A stretch of DNA of 64,000 nucleotides from assembly GCF_021631985.1 (NCBI RefSeq), contig NZ_CP070225.1, positions 4,774,001-4,838,000 of the forward strand. The letters are read 5' to 3'. Both the position numbers and the translations under genes were made by a program. Positions 38,923-48,034 of the stretch are shown one piece after another; within the stretch, counting starts at the first letter, position 1, and every line of letters starts with the position of its first letter. This stretch comes from Sandaracinus amylolyticus (GTDB lineage: Bacteria > Myxococcota_A > Polyangia > Polyangiales > Sandaracinaceae). The notes under the pieces were generated by a model that saw only the letters and a program-made list of their open reading frames with translations, was not told where the DNA came from and did no database searches.

Positions 38923-40656
38923 GTGACGTCTCGCTCTTTTCTTTCCGCAGTCCTCGCATCGCTCGCTCTCCTCCTCGCCGTGTCCGCCGCCGGCTGTGCC
39001 ACCGGCAACGACGACGACAACGGCCGCGACGGCGGTACACGCGACGGATCGATCACGCGCCCCGACGGCGAGGTGCCCACCGACACGGTGTGCGGCAGCG
39101 GGGGCAACGCGTGCTGCGCGGGGCGCACCTGCGAGCTCGGCCTCCGCTGCGGGAGCGGCGATCGCTGCTGCATCCAGCCCGGCGGTCCGAGCTGCGACTC
39201 GGCGGCCGATTGCTGTCGCGGCCTCTCGTGCGAGGGCGGCGCGTGCTGCACGCCGCGCACGGGAGCCTGCACCGGGTCCAGCGACTGCTGCACGGGGCTC
39301 GTCTGTTCACGCGCCGGGATCTGCGTGAGCCCGGAGACCGATCTCCCCGGCGAGGAGACCTGCGGCGGCGCGGGCGGCGACTGCTGCGACATGTTCACGT
39401 GTCGCTCCGGCCTCGTGTGCAGCGGCGGCACCTGCGGCGGCTGCGGCGACGCCGGCCAGGCGTGCTGCGATGGCATTGCCGGCTGCAACGGCTCGCTCGT
39501 GTGCGTCGGCGGGACCTGCACCAACGTCGATCCCGCGACCGCGTGCGGCAGCATCGATCGCGCGTGCTGCGACGATCGCGGCATGCCCGGTGGCGATCAG
39601 TGCGAAGGCGCGCTGCGCTGCGTCGGCGGCACGTGCCTGCGCCCCGACGACTGCGGCTTCGACGGCGCGCCGTGCTGCGCGCGCGGCCAGTGCGATCCCG
39701 ACCTGATCTGCAACCGCACCACGAACCAGTGCGAGGCGATTCCCTCCGACTGCGGTCGCGACATGCAGATGTGCTGCGACACCGGCGGCACCGAGGGCAG
39801 CTGCGGTGGCGCGCTCAACTGCGAGTTCGGCGACTGCACGACCTGTCAGGGCCCGAGCCTCAGCTGCGTGCTCGGCGGTCTCCTTCCGAGCCAGCAGTGC
39901 TGCAACGGCGCGGTCTGTCGCCCGGCGCCGCTCCTTCCGCGCTGCTGCGTCGGTCAGGACCAGGAGTGCGAGAATTCGCTCGACTGCTGCGGCTTCATGC
40001 AGTGCCGCGACGGCACGTGTCAGTGCGGCCGGATGAACTCGTTCTGCATCGACAGCAGCGAGTGCTGCGACGGGCTCACCTGCCAGAGCTTCCTCTGCCA
40101 GCCCGAGGGCCCGATGTGCAAGGACCAGGGCGAGTCGTGCTCGATGAGCGGCGAGTGCTGCGACGGGCTCGCGTGCGGCAATCGCAGCACCGAAGCGGGC
40201 GCGTCGACCGCGTGCTGCGCGCAGGGCGGCACCGCGTGCGTCGACTCGACCGACTGCTGCGGCGCGATGCTGTGCGAGGACGGCGAGTGCCAGTGCGGCG
40301 GCGAGGACGTGCTCTGCCTCAACGACAGCGACTGCTGCGACGACCTCGTGTGCATCGCGGGCGCGTGCCGTGACGCGTCGGAGTGCCAGCGCGAGACCGT
40401 CGCGTGCAACCCCGAGTCGTCGCAGTGCTGCGGCGGCCTGGTGTGCCGCATCCCCGAGGTCGGCTCGACCGCGCCCGAGTGCTGCGTGACCGCGGCCGAG
40501 CGCTGCGTCGAGACGAGCGACTGCTGCGGTCGCATGGAGTGCGTCGACGGCGTCTGCGCGCCCCAGCGCGCCGGGCAGCCCTGCGCGACGAGCTTCGACT
40601 GCGCCGAGGGTCTCGGCTGCGTGTCGGGCAGCTGCACCGCGCCGAGCGCCCGCTGA
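38923..40656 (+). CDS. Large lipoprotein with repeated CC-type cysteine modules
   Basis: The 577-residue protein has a lipobox VSAAGC (Cys25) and an acidic Asp/Gly spacer. It then has at least a dozen modules of the pattern CC-x(2-6)-C-x-x-GLxC-x(4-6)-C, for example DCCRGLSCEGGACC, DCCTGLVC, ECCDGLTC, DCCGAMLC and DCCDDLVC. Such disulfide-knot repeats look like strings of small dickkopf/knottin-like folds. They are common in secreted proteins of Sorangiineae but have no assigned role. The GTG start has a -10-like TAACGT 7 bases upstream and no nearby RBS. A strong hairpin follows the stop. Confidence 0.78.
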   Translation: MTSRSFLSAVLASLALLLAVSAAGCATGNDDDNGRDGGTRDGSITRPDGEVPTDTVCGSGGNACCAGRTCELGLRCGSGDRCCIQPGGPSCDSAADCCRGLSCEGGACCTPRTGACTGSSDCCTGLVCSRAGICVSPETDLPGEETCGGAGGDCCDMFTCRSGLVCSGGTCGGCGDAGQACCDGIAGCNGSLVCVGGTCTNVDPATACGSIDRACCDDRGMPGGDQCEGALRCVGGTCLRPDDCGFDGAPCCARGQCDPDLICNRTTNQCEAIPSDCGRDMQMCCDTGGTEGSCGGALNCEFGDCTTCQGPSLSCVLGGLLPSQQCCNGAVCRPAPLLPRCCVGQDQECENSLDCCGFMQCRDGTCQCGRMNSFCIDSSECCDGLTCQSFLCQPEGPMCKDQGESCSMSGECCDGLACGNRSTEAGASTACCAQGGTACVDSTDCCGAMLCEDGECQCGGEDVLCLNDSDCCDDLVCIAGACRDASECQRETVACNPESSQCCGGLVCRIPEVGSTAPECCVTAAERCVETSDCCGRMECVDGVCAPQRAGQPCATSFDCAEGLGCVSGSCTAPSAR

Positions 40657-40664
40657 GCGATCGT

Positions 40665-40698
40665 CCTCGCGCGCGTCGGGCCGTCGACGCGCGCGAGG
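40665..40698. terminator. Perfect hairpin after the CC-module lipoprotein gene
   Basis: Arms 40665-40678 (CCTCGCGCGCGTCG) and 40685-40698 (CGACGCGCGCGAGG) pair perfectly over 14 bases with a 6-base loop, 9 bases after the stop codon. No T-run follows. Confidence 0.65.
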
Positions 40699-40803
40699 GT
40701 GGTGACGAACGTTCGACACGTCGCGAGCGCGTCGTGATCGCGCGCTGCGACGGCGCGCCGCGGGGCACGGGCATCGCACCAGTCGCCGGCACGGAGGTGT
40801 GCC

Positions 40804-43800
40804 GTGAACGACGGGTGCGAGCTTCATCGACGAACGAGAACGCGGGGCGCAGCGCTCGCTGCGCTCGCGCTCTCGCTGGCATGCGTGAGCGCTCCAGCGC
40901 GCGCGCAGACGGGCGTGTCCGACGATCGCGTGGTGCTCCCCGACGGCCCGGGGTCGATCGAGGGCATCGGCGACAACGTCTCGGTCGACGGCAACATGGG
41001 CGCGATGAGCTACTCGATCCCGATCGAGGCTCCGCAGGGCTACGAGGGCATGACGCCCGAGCTCGCGCTCTCCTACAGCTCGAGCGCGGGCGCGGGGCTG
41101 CTCGGGGTCGGGTGGTCGATGCGCGTGCCCTCGATCGAGCGGCTCACGCTGCGCGGCCTGCCGCGCTACGTGGCGGACGACGAGTTCGCGGCGGACGGCG
41201 CGGAGCAGCTCGTGCGCGTCTCGCGCAGCGGCGACACCGCGGTCTATCGCGCGCGCTTCGAGCGCGGGTTCGTGCGCTACACGTGGCGCGCCGTCGGCGA
41301 CGGGTCGGCGGGCTACTGGACGGCGGAGTACCCCGACGGACGCATCGGCTATTTCGGCGCGACCGCCGCCGGGACGTTGGTGCACGAGGCGCGGCTCGAG
41401 GCGCAGGACGGCGACACGTTCCGTTACCTGCTCGTCGAGATGGTCGACGTGCACGGCCACTCGATCCGCTACGAGTACGAGAAGACCGGCGTCACGCCGC
41501 TGCTGCGGCGCGTGGGCTGGGTGTTCGAGGCGGGCTCGGCGACGCCGCGCTACGCGATCGAGCTCGAGTACGAGGCGCGCCCCGATCCGATCAGCGACGC
41601 GCAGCCCGGCTTCGAGGAGCGCATCACCGAGCGGCTGTGGCTGGTGCGCGTGCGCTCGCGCGGCGAGGCGATCCGCGCGTACCGACTGACCTACGAGGAC
41701 ATGGCCGACAGCGGCGGGTTCTCGCGCGTCCGCACCGTCGAGCAGATCGGTCGTGACGGCGGCGTGTACCCGGTGGCGCATCGCTTCGGGTACTCGCGCT
41801 CGCTCGGCGGCGTCTGCGGCGAGGCGCGCTGCGATCGCCCGTTCGTCGTCGACATGGGCACGCTCTCGGGCGCCGCGGGCATCGGCACCGGCGACGCGAC
41901 GCTCGTCGACATCAACGGCGACGCGCTGCCCGATCTCGTCGACAGCTCGCGCACCGGGCCGCACCGCTTCTACGTGAACGTGCTCGAGGGCGCGGGGCGC
42001 GCGCGCTTCGACTCCGCGAGCGTCGACAGCACGACGACCTCGCGCAGCGGCTTCGAGCTCTCGCAGCCCTACGTGAAGATCCTCGACGTCAACGGCGACG
42101 GCTTCGCGGATCTCGTCAACGCACGCACCGCGCAGGTGCGCTGCAACCACGCGAGCGGCGACTGGACGACCTCGGGCTGCGGCGTGCTGAGCGAGCAGGG
42201 CTTCACGCTCGAGGACGACGGCGTCGCGGGCGACGGCGACAGCGATCCGGTGCGCACGCGCTTCGTCGATCTCAACGGCGATCGCCGCATCGACATCCTT
42301 CGCACCAACGGCGCCACCGACGTGCAGGCGTGGCTCAACACCGGCAGCGGGTTCACCGCGCTCGCGGTGCAGCCGATCGGTCGCGTGTTCGACGGCGATC
42401 GCCTGCAGCTCGCGGACATGAACGGCGACGGGCTGCTCGATCCGGTCGTCGTCGAGGCGGGCACGGTGCGCTACCGGCTCGCGCTCGGATGGGGCCGCTG
42501 GGGTGACTGGGTGACGGTCGAGGGGCCGTCGATCGGCTCGGACTCGGCGATGAACGACACCGAGCTCCAGGACCTCAACGGCGACGGCCTCGACGATCTC
42601 GTGATCGTGCAGGGCTCGACCGTGCGCTACGCGATCAACCGCAACGCCGGGCGCTTCGATCCCTTCGTGACGATCGGCGCAGGCGACGTCGACGGTGGTC
42701 TCCCGGTGCGCGAGCCGACGACGACCGTGCTCTTCGCCGACATGAACGGCAGCGGCTCGCAGGACCCGGTGTGGGTCGGCGCGGACGGCCGCGTGCGCTT
42801 CCTCGAGCTCTTCCCGGTCCGCCCGAACCTCATGAGCCGGCTCGAGAACGGGCTCGGGCTCGTGCACGAGATCACCTACGGCACGAGCGTCGCGCACCAG
42901 GCCGCGAGCGAGACGCCGTGGCGCTACACGCTCCCCCACGCGATGCAGGTCGTCGATCGCACCGACACCTGGGTCACGCTGACCGGCGGCGACGACGGCG
43001 AGGGCCTGCACGAGGTCATCGAGAGCACGTACCGCGACGGGTTCTACGACGGCATCGAGAAGGCGTTCCGCGGGTTCGCGCGGGTCGAGCGCCGACTGCT
43101 CGCGGAGATGTCGCGCGACAGCCAGGAGCCCGCGCTGACGATCGAGGAGTACCTCGTCGAAGATCCGTACTTCACGGGGCTGCTCTCGCGTCGCGCCGTG
43201 CTGAGCGGGGATGATCTCCGCCCGCTGAGCGAGGAGCGCCACGAGTACGACGACTGCGAGGTCGCGCAGGTGCCGACGAGCGGTCTTCGCTTCGCGGTGC
43301 ACCACGCGTGCGAGACGTCGGTCACGACGATCCGCCAGGAGGGCGCGGAGCCCGACGCGTGGGCGACGACGCGCGTGGAGTACGAGCGCAACGGCTACGG
43401 CCAGGTCGTCCGCACGACCGAGCACGGCGTCGCGCACATGGGCGCGCCCGAGTCGCCGGTCGCGTGCGGCGCGTGCGACGCGGACCTCGAAGGGACGTTC
43501 GGCGCGGCGTGCGGCGACGAGTGCAGCGGCGACGAGCGCATCGAGGTGCGCGAGCTGATCGAGCCGGGGCGCGCGACCGGCGATCGCTGGATCCTGGGGC
43601 GCGCGCACACGGTGCGTCGCTTCGCGCGCGAGGGCGGGCCGGCGACCGAGGAGCGCACGTACTACGACGGCTCGGACTTCGTCGGCCTCGCGCACGGCAC
43701 GCTCGAGCTGGGCATGCCGACGCGCGTCACGTCGATGGTGCGCGAGGGCGAGACGGTCGACACCCAGCGCAACGCCTACGACGCGCACGGCAACGTGATC

Positions 43801-46800
43801 GCGACGCTCGATCCGCTCGGCGCGCCCGACGACGAGTCGGCGCACCGCCGCAGCTACACCTACGACGCGGCGGGCCTGCGCGTGCTGCGCGTCGAGGTCC
43901 ACGTCGCGACGCCCGAGGGCGAGCCCTATCGGCTGCGCCAGGAGTACGCGTACGAGCCGGCGTTCGACAAGGTCGTCGAGTCGACCGCGTGGATGATCGA
44001 CGGAGCGGGCGCGACCTCGCCGCGCAACCCGACCTACTACGCCTACGACGAGTTCGCGCGGGTGGTCGCGATCGCGAAGCCCGGCGACACGCTCGAGCGC
44101 CCGACGCTCGAGGTCACGTGGGAGCTCGACGCGCCCGCGAGCCGCATCGTGGTGCGCCAGCGCAGCGAGGCGGGCGGCGAGCTCGACATCGAGAGCGTGC
44201 AGTGCGCGGACGGACGCGGTCGCGTGTTCCTGGAGCGCACGCGCATCGCCGAGGGCGAGTGGATGGTGAACGGCTTCACCGAGCTGAACCGCCGCGGCGC
44301 CGAGGTCCGCATCTACCAGCCCTACACCGACTCGAGCGGCGCGTGCGCGTTCGAGCCTCCGACCGGCGTCGCGCACGTCGACGTGCAGTACGACGGCGCG
44401 CAGCGCGAGATCCTGCGCACGATGCCCGACGCGGCGCTCTATGGCAGCGCGTCGATCGTTCGGACCGAGCACCTCCCGCTCGCGACGATCACCCACGACG
44501 AGAACGACAGCGACGCGGAGAGCCCGCACCACGGGACGCCCGACGCCGTGCACGTCGACGGGCTCGATCGCCCCATCGCGATCGAGCGCGTGCTGCGCAC
44601 CGAAGCGGGCCTCGAGCGCGCGGTGACGCGCCTCTTCTACGACGCGGCGGGCAGCCTCGCGGGCTACGTCGACGCGCTCGGCAACGTGAAGCGTCAGGAC
44701 GTGGATCTGCTCGGGCGCGTGGTGCGCATCGAGGATCCCAACACCGGCGTCATCACGTTCGAGCACGACGCGGCGGGCAACGTGATCGCGCGCACCGATG
44801 CGCGCGGGATCACGGCGCGCACCGAGTACGACGGCGCGAACCGACCGCTCGTCTCGTTCGACGCGGACGAGCCCGAGGCGACGCGCATCGAGTACCGCTA
44901 CGACCTGCCCGAGACGTGCGACGCGACGCGCTGCACGAACGCGGCGGCTCAGCTCGTCGAGGCGAGCTATCCGCTGCCCGCGGAGCTCGCGGAGCTCGTC
45001 GGCGGTGCGCGCGGCTTCGATCACGTGGGCTACGACGCGCGCGGGCGCGTCGGCTACGAGGCGCGCGTGCTCGGCGCGGCGCGCTTCGAGACGCGTACCC
45101 GCTTCGACGGAGTCGATCGCCCGGTCGAGACGGTGTTCCCCGACGGACAGCGGATGACGCGCCGGTTCGACGGAGCGTCGCGCCTCGTCGGGATCGACGG
45201 GCTGATCGAGCGCATCGAGCGCGACGCGCGCGGGCTCGTCGCGCGCATCGTGCGCGCGGACGGCAGCGAGGACTCGATGGAGTACGACGCGCTGATGCGC
45301 CTCGCGCGGCTCTCGAGCGTCGATGCGAGCGGCGGCGCGATGCAGGACTACGCGTACGACCGCGATCGCCACGGGCTGCTCCTCGGCATCGAGGACGGGG
45401 CCGAGCTGCCCTCGGGCTTCGCGAGCGCGAGCGCGCGATATGCCTACGACGCGTGGTACCGCCTCCGCGGCGCGGAGCTCGAGGCGGGCACCGAGCGCGC
45501 GGAGACGCTCGCGTGGACCTACGACGCGATCGACAACACGCTGAGCGCGGTCAGCAGCCTCGGCGCGACGAGCGTCGCGCACGTGGGCGACTACGAGTAC
45601 GACCGTCCCGGCGTCGCGTCGCGCGCGGGTGAGCTCGTGATGGAGCACGACGTCGCGGGCTTCCTCACGCAGCGCGGCGAGCTCGGGCTCGCGTGGGACT
45701 TCCTCGGGCGCCTCGTGTCGGCGTCGCGCGAGGGCGAGCCGCGCGGCGTGTTCGCGTACGGCCCCGATCAGCGCCGCGTGGCGAAGATCGAGGACGGCGC
45801 GGTGACGATCTACGCGGGCGCGGACTTCGAGGTGCGCGACGGCGTGAGCCGCGTCTACGCGCGCATCGAGCGCGATCGCGTGGCGCGCGCGCAGAGCACC
45901 GCGATGGGCGTGTCGATCTACGGCGACCCGTCGGACGACGGCGAGGTCGACGCGGGCGACGCGTGGCTCGCGCGCGCCGAGCAGGCGAGCCGCGCGTCGC
46001 GCCACCACGCCGCGGCGCGACGCTTCCTGCACGAGGCGGCGCCGGAGCCGGTGCAGCTCTTCCACGATCACCTCGGCAGCCTCGCGGCGGCGACGCGCGA
46101 GGGTGAGCGCGTCGGGCTCCGTCGCTATCACGCGTTCGGCGAGATCCGCGCCGACGACGGCTTCGTCGACGAGCGCGGGTTCACGGGGCAGGAGCGCGAC
46201 GCGAGCACCGGTCTCTCGGCGTTCGAGTGGCGCTACCTCGACACGCGCGCGGGCCGCTGGTCGAGCGCAGATCCCGCGTTCGAGAGCGTGACCGACGACG
46301 TCGTGCGCGTCTTCGAGGGCATCGGCCGCTACGGGTACGTCTCGGCGAACCCGATCAACGCGATCGACCCGACCGGCCTGATGTTCGAGCGGCTGACGTC
46401 GGCGTTCAACGCCGTCGCGCCCGACAACGCCGGCCCGCTCATGCGCGCGGTCACGAACGCCGCAGTCTCGCTCGCGTTCCACTACGCGCAGAACGACTCG
46501 ACGACGGGCGCCGTGGTCTCGAGCCTGGTGGCGCTCGGCGGTACCGCCCTCGAGGCCCGGCAGAGCATGAAGGGCGGCGCGTCGATGGGCTCCGCGATCC
46601 TTCAGTCGACCGTCGGCACGGTCGGCGCGGTCGGAGGCGAGGCATTCGGCCTGTGGGAGGGCGCGAGCGAGGCCGTGCAGACGGTGCTCGCCGAGACGAC
46701 GGGGTTCCTCGCCGACTTCGGCGGCGCGGTGCTCGGCAAGGCGTGGGACACGCCGCCCGGCGGCGCGAATCCGGTGCCGACGACCGACGTCGAGCAGGGC

Positions 46801-46869
46801 GGCGGCACCGAGCTGCAGATGGAGAACGACCCCGTCGAGACGAACGACTCGAACCCCACGCAGCAGTGA
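40804..46869 (+). CDS. Secreted SpvB/FG-GAP/TcdB-middle/RHS protein (fused TcB-TcC-like)
   Basis: The 2021-residue protein has a signal peptide (cleavage near PARA-QTG, about residue 35). Then come an SpvB-type domain (about 52-340; GDNVSVDGNMGAMSYSIPI, GLLGVGWSM); six FG-GAP/VCBS calcium-type repeats (about 367-655; DINGDALPD, DVNGDGFAD, DLNGDRRID, DMNGDGLLD, DLNGDGLDD, DMNGSGSQD); a TcdB-middle-like region (about 668-740; LENGLGLVHEITYG, ETPWRYTLPHAMQVVDR); many YD/RHS repeats; and an RHS core ending in DPTGL at 1855-1859. The 162-residue tail beyond is hydrophobic and unlike any toxin I know. In Tc toxins TcB and TcC form a cocoon holding such a tail. GGAGG lies 6 bases before the GTG start. 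Confidence 0.85.
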   Translation: MNDGCELHRRTRTRGAALAALALSLACVSAPARAQTGVSDDRVVLPDGPGSIEGIGDNVSVDGNMGAMSYSIPIEAPQGYEGMTPELALSYSSSAGAGLLGVGWSMRVPSIERLTLRGLPRYVADDEFAADGAEQLVRVSRSGDTAVYRARFERGFVRYTWRAVGDGSAGYWTAEYPDGRIGYFGATAAGTLVHEARLEAQDGDTFRYLLVEMVDVHGHSIRYEYEKTGVTPLLRRVGWVFEAGSATPRYAIELEYEARPDPISDAQPGFEERITERLWLVRVRSRGEAIRAYRLTYEDMADSGGFSRVRTVEQIGRDGGVYPVAHRFGYSRSLGGVCGEARCDRPFVVDMGTLSGAAGIGTGDATLVDINGDALPDLVDSSRTGPHRFYVNVLEGAGRARFDSASVDSTTTSRSGFELSQPYVKILDVNGDGFADLVNARTAQVRCNHASGDWTTSGCGVLSEQGFTLEDDGVAGDGDSDPVRTRFVDLNGDRRIDILRTNGATDVQAWLNTGSGFTALAVQPIGRVFDGDRLQLADMNGDGLLDPVVVEAGTVRYRLALGWGRWGDWVTVEGPSIGSDSAMNDTELQDLNGDGLDDLVIVQGSTVRYAINRNAGRFDPFVTIGAGDVDGGLPVREPTTTVLFADMNGSGSQDPVWVGADGRVRFLELFPVRPNLMSRLENGLGLVHEITYGTSVAHQAASETPWRYTLPHAMQVVDRTDTWVTLTGGDDGEGLHEVIESTYRDGFYDGIEKAFRGFARVERRLLAEMSRDSQEPALTIEEYLVEDPYFTGLLSRRAVLSGDDLRPLSEERHEYDDCEVAQVPTSGLRFAVHHACETSVTTIRQEGAEPDAWATTRVEYERNGYGQVVRTTEHGVAHMGAPESPVACGACDADLEGTFGAACGDECSGDERIEVRELIEPGRATGDRWILGRAHTVRRFAREGGPATEERTYYDGSDFVGLAHGTLELGMPTRVTSMVREGETVDTQRNAYDAHGNVIATLDPLGAPDDESAHRRSYTYDAAGLRVLRVEVHVATPEGEPYRLRQEYAYEPAFDKVVESTAWMIDGAGATSPRNPTYYAYDEFARVVAIAKPGDTLERPTLEVTWELDAPASRIVVRQRSEAGGELDIESVQCADGRGRVFLERTRIAEGEWMVNGFTELNRRGAEVRIYQPYTDSSGACAFEPPTGVAHVDVQYDGAQREILRTMPDAALYGSASIVRTEHLPLATITHDENDSDAESPHHGTPDAVHVDGLDRPIAIERVLRTEAGLERAVTRLFYDAAGSLAGYVDALGNVKRQDVDLLGRVVRIEDPNTGVITFEHDAAGNVIARTDARGITARTEYDGANRPLVSFDADEPEATRIEYRYDLPETCDATRCTNAAAQLVEASYPLPAELAELVGGARGFDHVGYDARGRVGYEARVLGAARFETRTRFDGVDRPVETVFPDGQRMTRRFDGASRLVGIDGLIERIERDARGLVARIVRADGSEDSMEYDALMRLARLSSVDASGGAMQDYAYDRDRHGLLLGIEDGAELPSGFASASARYAYDAWYRLRGAELEAGTERAETLAWTYDAIDNTLSAVSSLGATSVAHVGDYEYDRPGVASRAGELVMEHDVAGFLTQRGELGLAWDFLGRLVSASREGEPRGVFAYGPDQRRVAKIEDGAVTIYAGADFEVRDGVSRVYARIERDRVARAQSTAMGVSIYGDPSDDGEVDAGDAWLARAEQASRASRHHAAARRFLHEAAPEPVQLFHDHLGSLAAATREGERVGLRRYHAFGEIRADDGFVDERGFTGQERDASTGLSAFEWRYLDTRAGRWSSADPAFESVTDDVVRVFEGIGRYGYVSANPINAIDPTGLMFERLTSAFNAVAPDNAGPLMRAVTNAAVSLAFHYAQNDSTTGAVVSSLVALGGTALEARQSMKGGASMGSAILQSTVGTVGAVGGEAFGLWEGASEAVQTVLAETTGFLADFGGAVLGKAWDTPPGGANPVPTTDVEQGGGTELQMENDPVETNDSNPTQQ

Positions 46870-46896
46870 CCCGCTCGCCGCTCGCGCGGCACACAC

Positions 46897-46937
46897 CGCG
46901 ACGCGCGCGATGCCCTCGAGGCGTCGCGCGCGTCGCG
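46897..46937. terminator. Long hairpin between convergent genes after the RHS gene
   Basis: Arms 46897-46914 and 46920-46937 pair over 18 bases with one G-T wobble and a 5-base loop. The outer 14 bases are CGCGACGCGCGCGA against TCGCGCGCGTCGCG. It lies between the RHS stop at 46869 and the convergent cupin stop at 46946. Confidence 0.75.
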
Positions 46938-46945
46938 CGCTTCCG

Positions 46946-47380
46946 TCACCCGGCGTCGCGCGGGCTCGCCACGCCGATCGCGGTCGCGGTCGCCCACTCG
47001 CGATCCTCGCCGCACCGCGCGAGCCGCGTCACCGCGTCGAGCTCGCGCGCGGGCACCGCACGAGCGCGCGCGCAGTCGCACGCACAGGTCGTCACGAACG
47101 CGGCGTCGTCGACGGCGGTCACGCGATGCAGCGCGTCCGCAGGCGCCGCCATCGACTGCCCGCACCGCAGCGTGCGGCGCTCGTGCACGAAGCCGCCCTC
47201 GGCGTCGCGCGTCCAGCGCTCCTCCACGACCTCGCCCGCGACGACGTGGATCCACGCCGCGGTCTCGTCGTGTCGGTGCACCGCGCTCGACTGACCTCGG
47301 CGCAAGAACGTGGTCCGGAACGGCGTCGTCGCGTCGGCATCCCGCGACGCGCGCGCGCCCATCGATGCTCGTCTCGCCAT
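46946..47380 (-). CDS. Small cupin, cysteine-dioxygenase-like
   Basis: The 144-residue protein has a cupin motif GQSSAVHRHDETAAWIHVVAG (His-x-His metal ligands) and, about 35 residues later, DALHRVTAVDD supplying the third likely histidine. The pattern resembles cysteine dioxygenase type I and related cupins, which use iron to oxidise cysteine thiols. The length is shorter than the usual 200 residues. The start is uncertain; the ATG at 47380 has a weak GGAA upstream and a second ATG lies 6 codons later. It sits between the RHS gene and the TcA-like operon but reads the other way. Confidence 0.6.
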   Translation of the reverse strand: MARRASMGARASRDADATTPFRTTFLRRGQSSAVHRHDETAAWIHVVAGEVVEERWTRDAEGGFVHERRTLRCGQSMAAPADALHRVTAVDDAAFVTTCACDCARARAVPARELDAVTRLARCGEDREWATATAIGVASPRDAG

Positions 47381-47552
47381 GCACGATTCCGAGCACGCGC
47401 CGGCGCGCACGCGCAAGAAAGCGGCGCGTGTCGATCGCTCGACGCGCGTCGACGTCTCGACGCGGCGACGGCTCGCCGATCGCTGCGAGACCCGCGACGC
47501 GCGCGAGGCACGTGGCTCGCACTGGCGCTCGCCCGCCGAAAGGAGCGAGACG

Positions 47553-48020
47553 ATGGCGACGCGATGGACCTGGGTTCGTAGGACGCTCTTGGCGCTGGCG
47601 ATCGCGACGGGCTCGGCGTGCAGCGCCGAGCCATCGGAGTGCGCCGCCGGCACCGAGGACTGCCCGTGCGACGCGACGGGCTCGTGCGAGGGCGACCTCG
47701 TGTGCGCCGACCAGACGTGCCGCGCTCCGCGCGAGATCACGCTCGAGGTGGACGACGACGACGCGCGCGCGTGCGAGGTGCTCCTTCGCGACGGCTCGGG
47801 CGAGGTCGCGTCCGTGCGCTTCCCGCGCGCTGCGGGGGCCCACGTGCGCGAGGCACCGCGCACTTCGATCTCGTTCGCGGCGCACGACGACGCGCCGATC
47901 GAGCGCGGCGCCGTGCACGTCCAGGTGCTCGGCGAGGGCGACTTCACCGTCGAGCGCTCGCGCTGCTTCGACGGCTCGGGCGCCGAGATTCCGTCGGCGT
48001 CGGTCCGCATCGGCGGGTGA
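47553..48020 (+). CDS. Small cysteine-rich lipoprotein upstream of the TcA-like gene
   Basis: The 155-residue protein has a signal peptide ending TGSAC (Cys23). The mature part begins with a cysteine-rich patch (ECAAGTEDCPCDATGSCEGD, then CADQTC) like that at the start of the next protein. A beta-rich domain follows. AGGAG lies 7 bases before the ATG. The next gene starts 14 bases after the stop, so the two are almost certainly co-transcribed. The function is unknown; it may be a partner or assembly factor of the large lipoprotein. Confidence 0.75.
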   Translation: MATRWTWVRRTLLALAIATGSACSAEPSECAAGTEDCPCDATGSCEGDLVCADQTCRAPREITLEVDDDDARACEVLLRDGSGEVASVRFPRAAGAHVREAPRTSISFAAHDDAPIERGAVHVQVLGEGDFTVERSRCFDGSGAEIPSASVRIGG

Positions 48021-48034
48021 GGAGGAGGCCTGCG

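Noticed and set aside
39307..46896. A minus-strand open frame of about 2500 codons opposite the CC-module and RHS genes
   Set aside because: Shadow frame; the real genes on the plus strand have signal peptides and recognisable domains.
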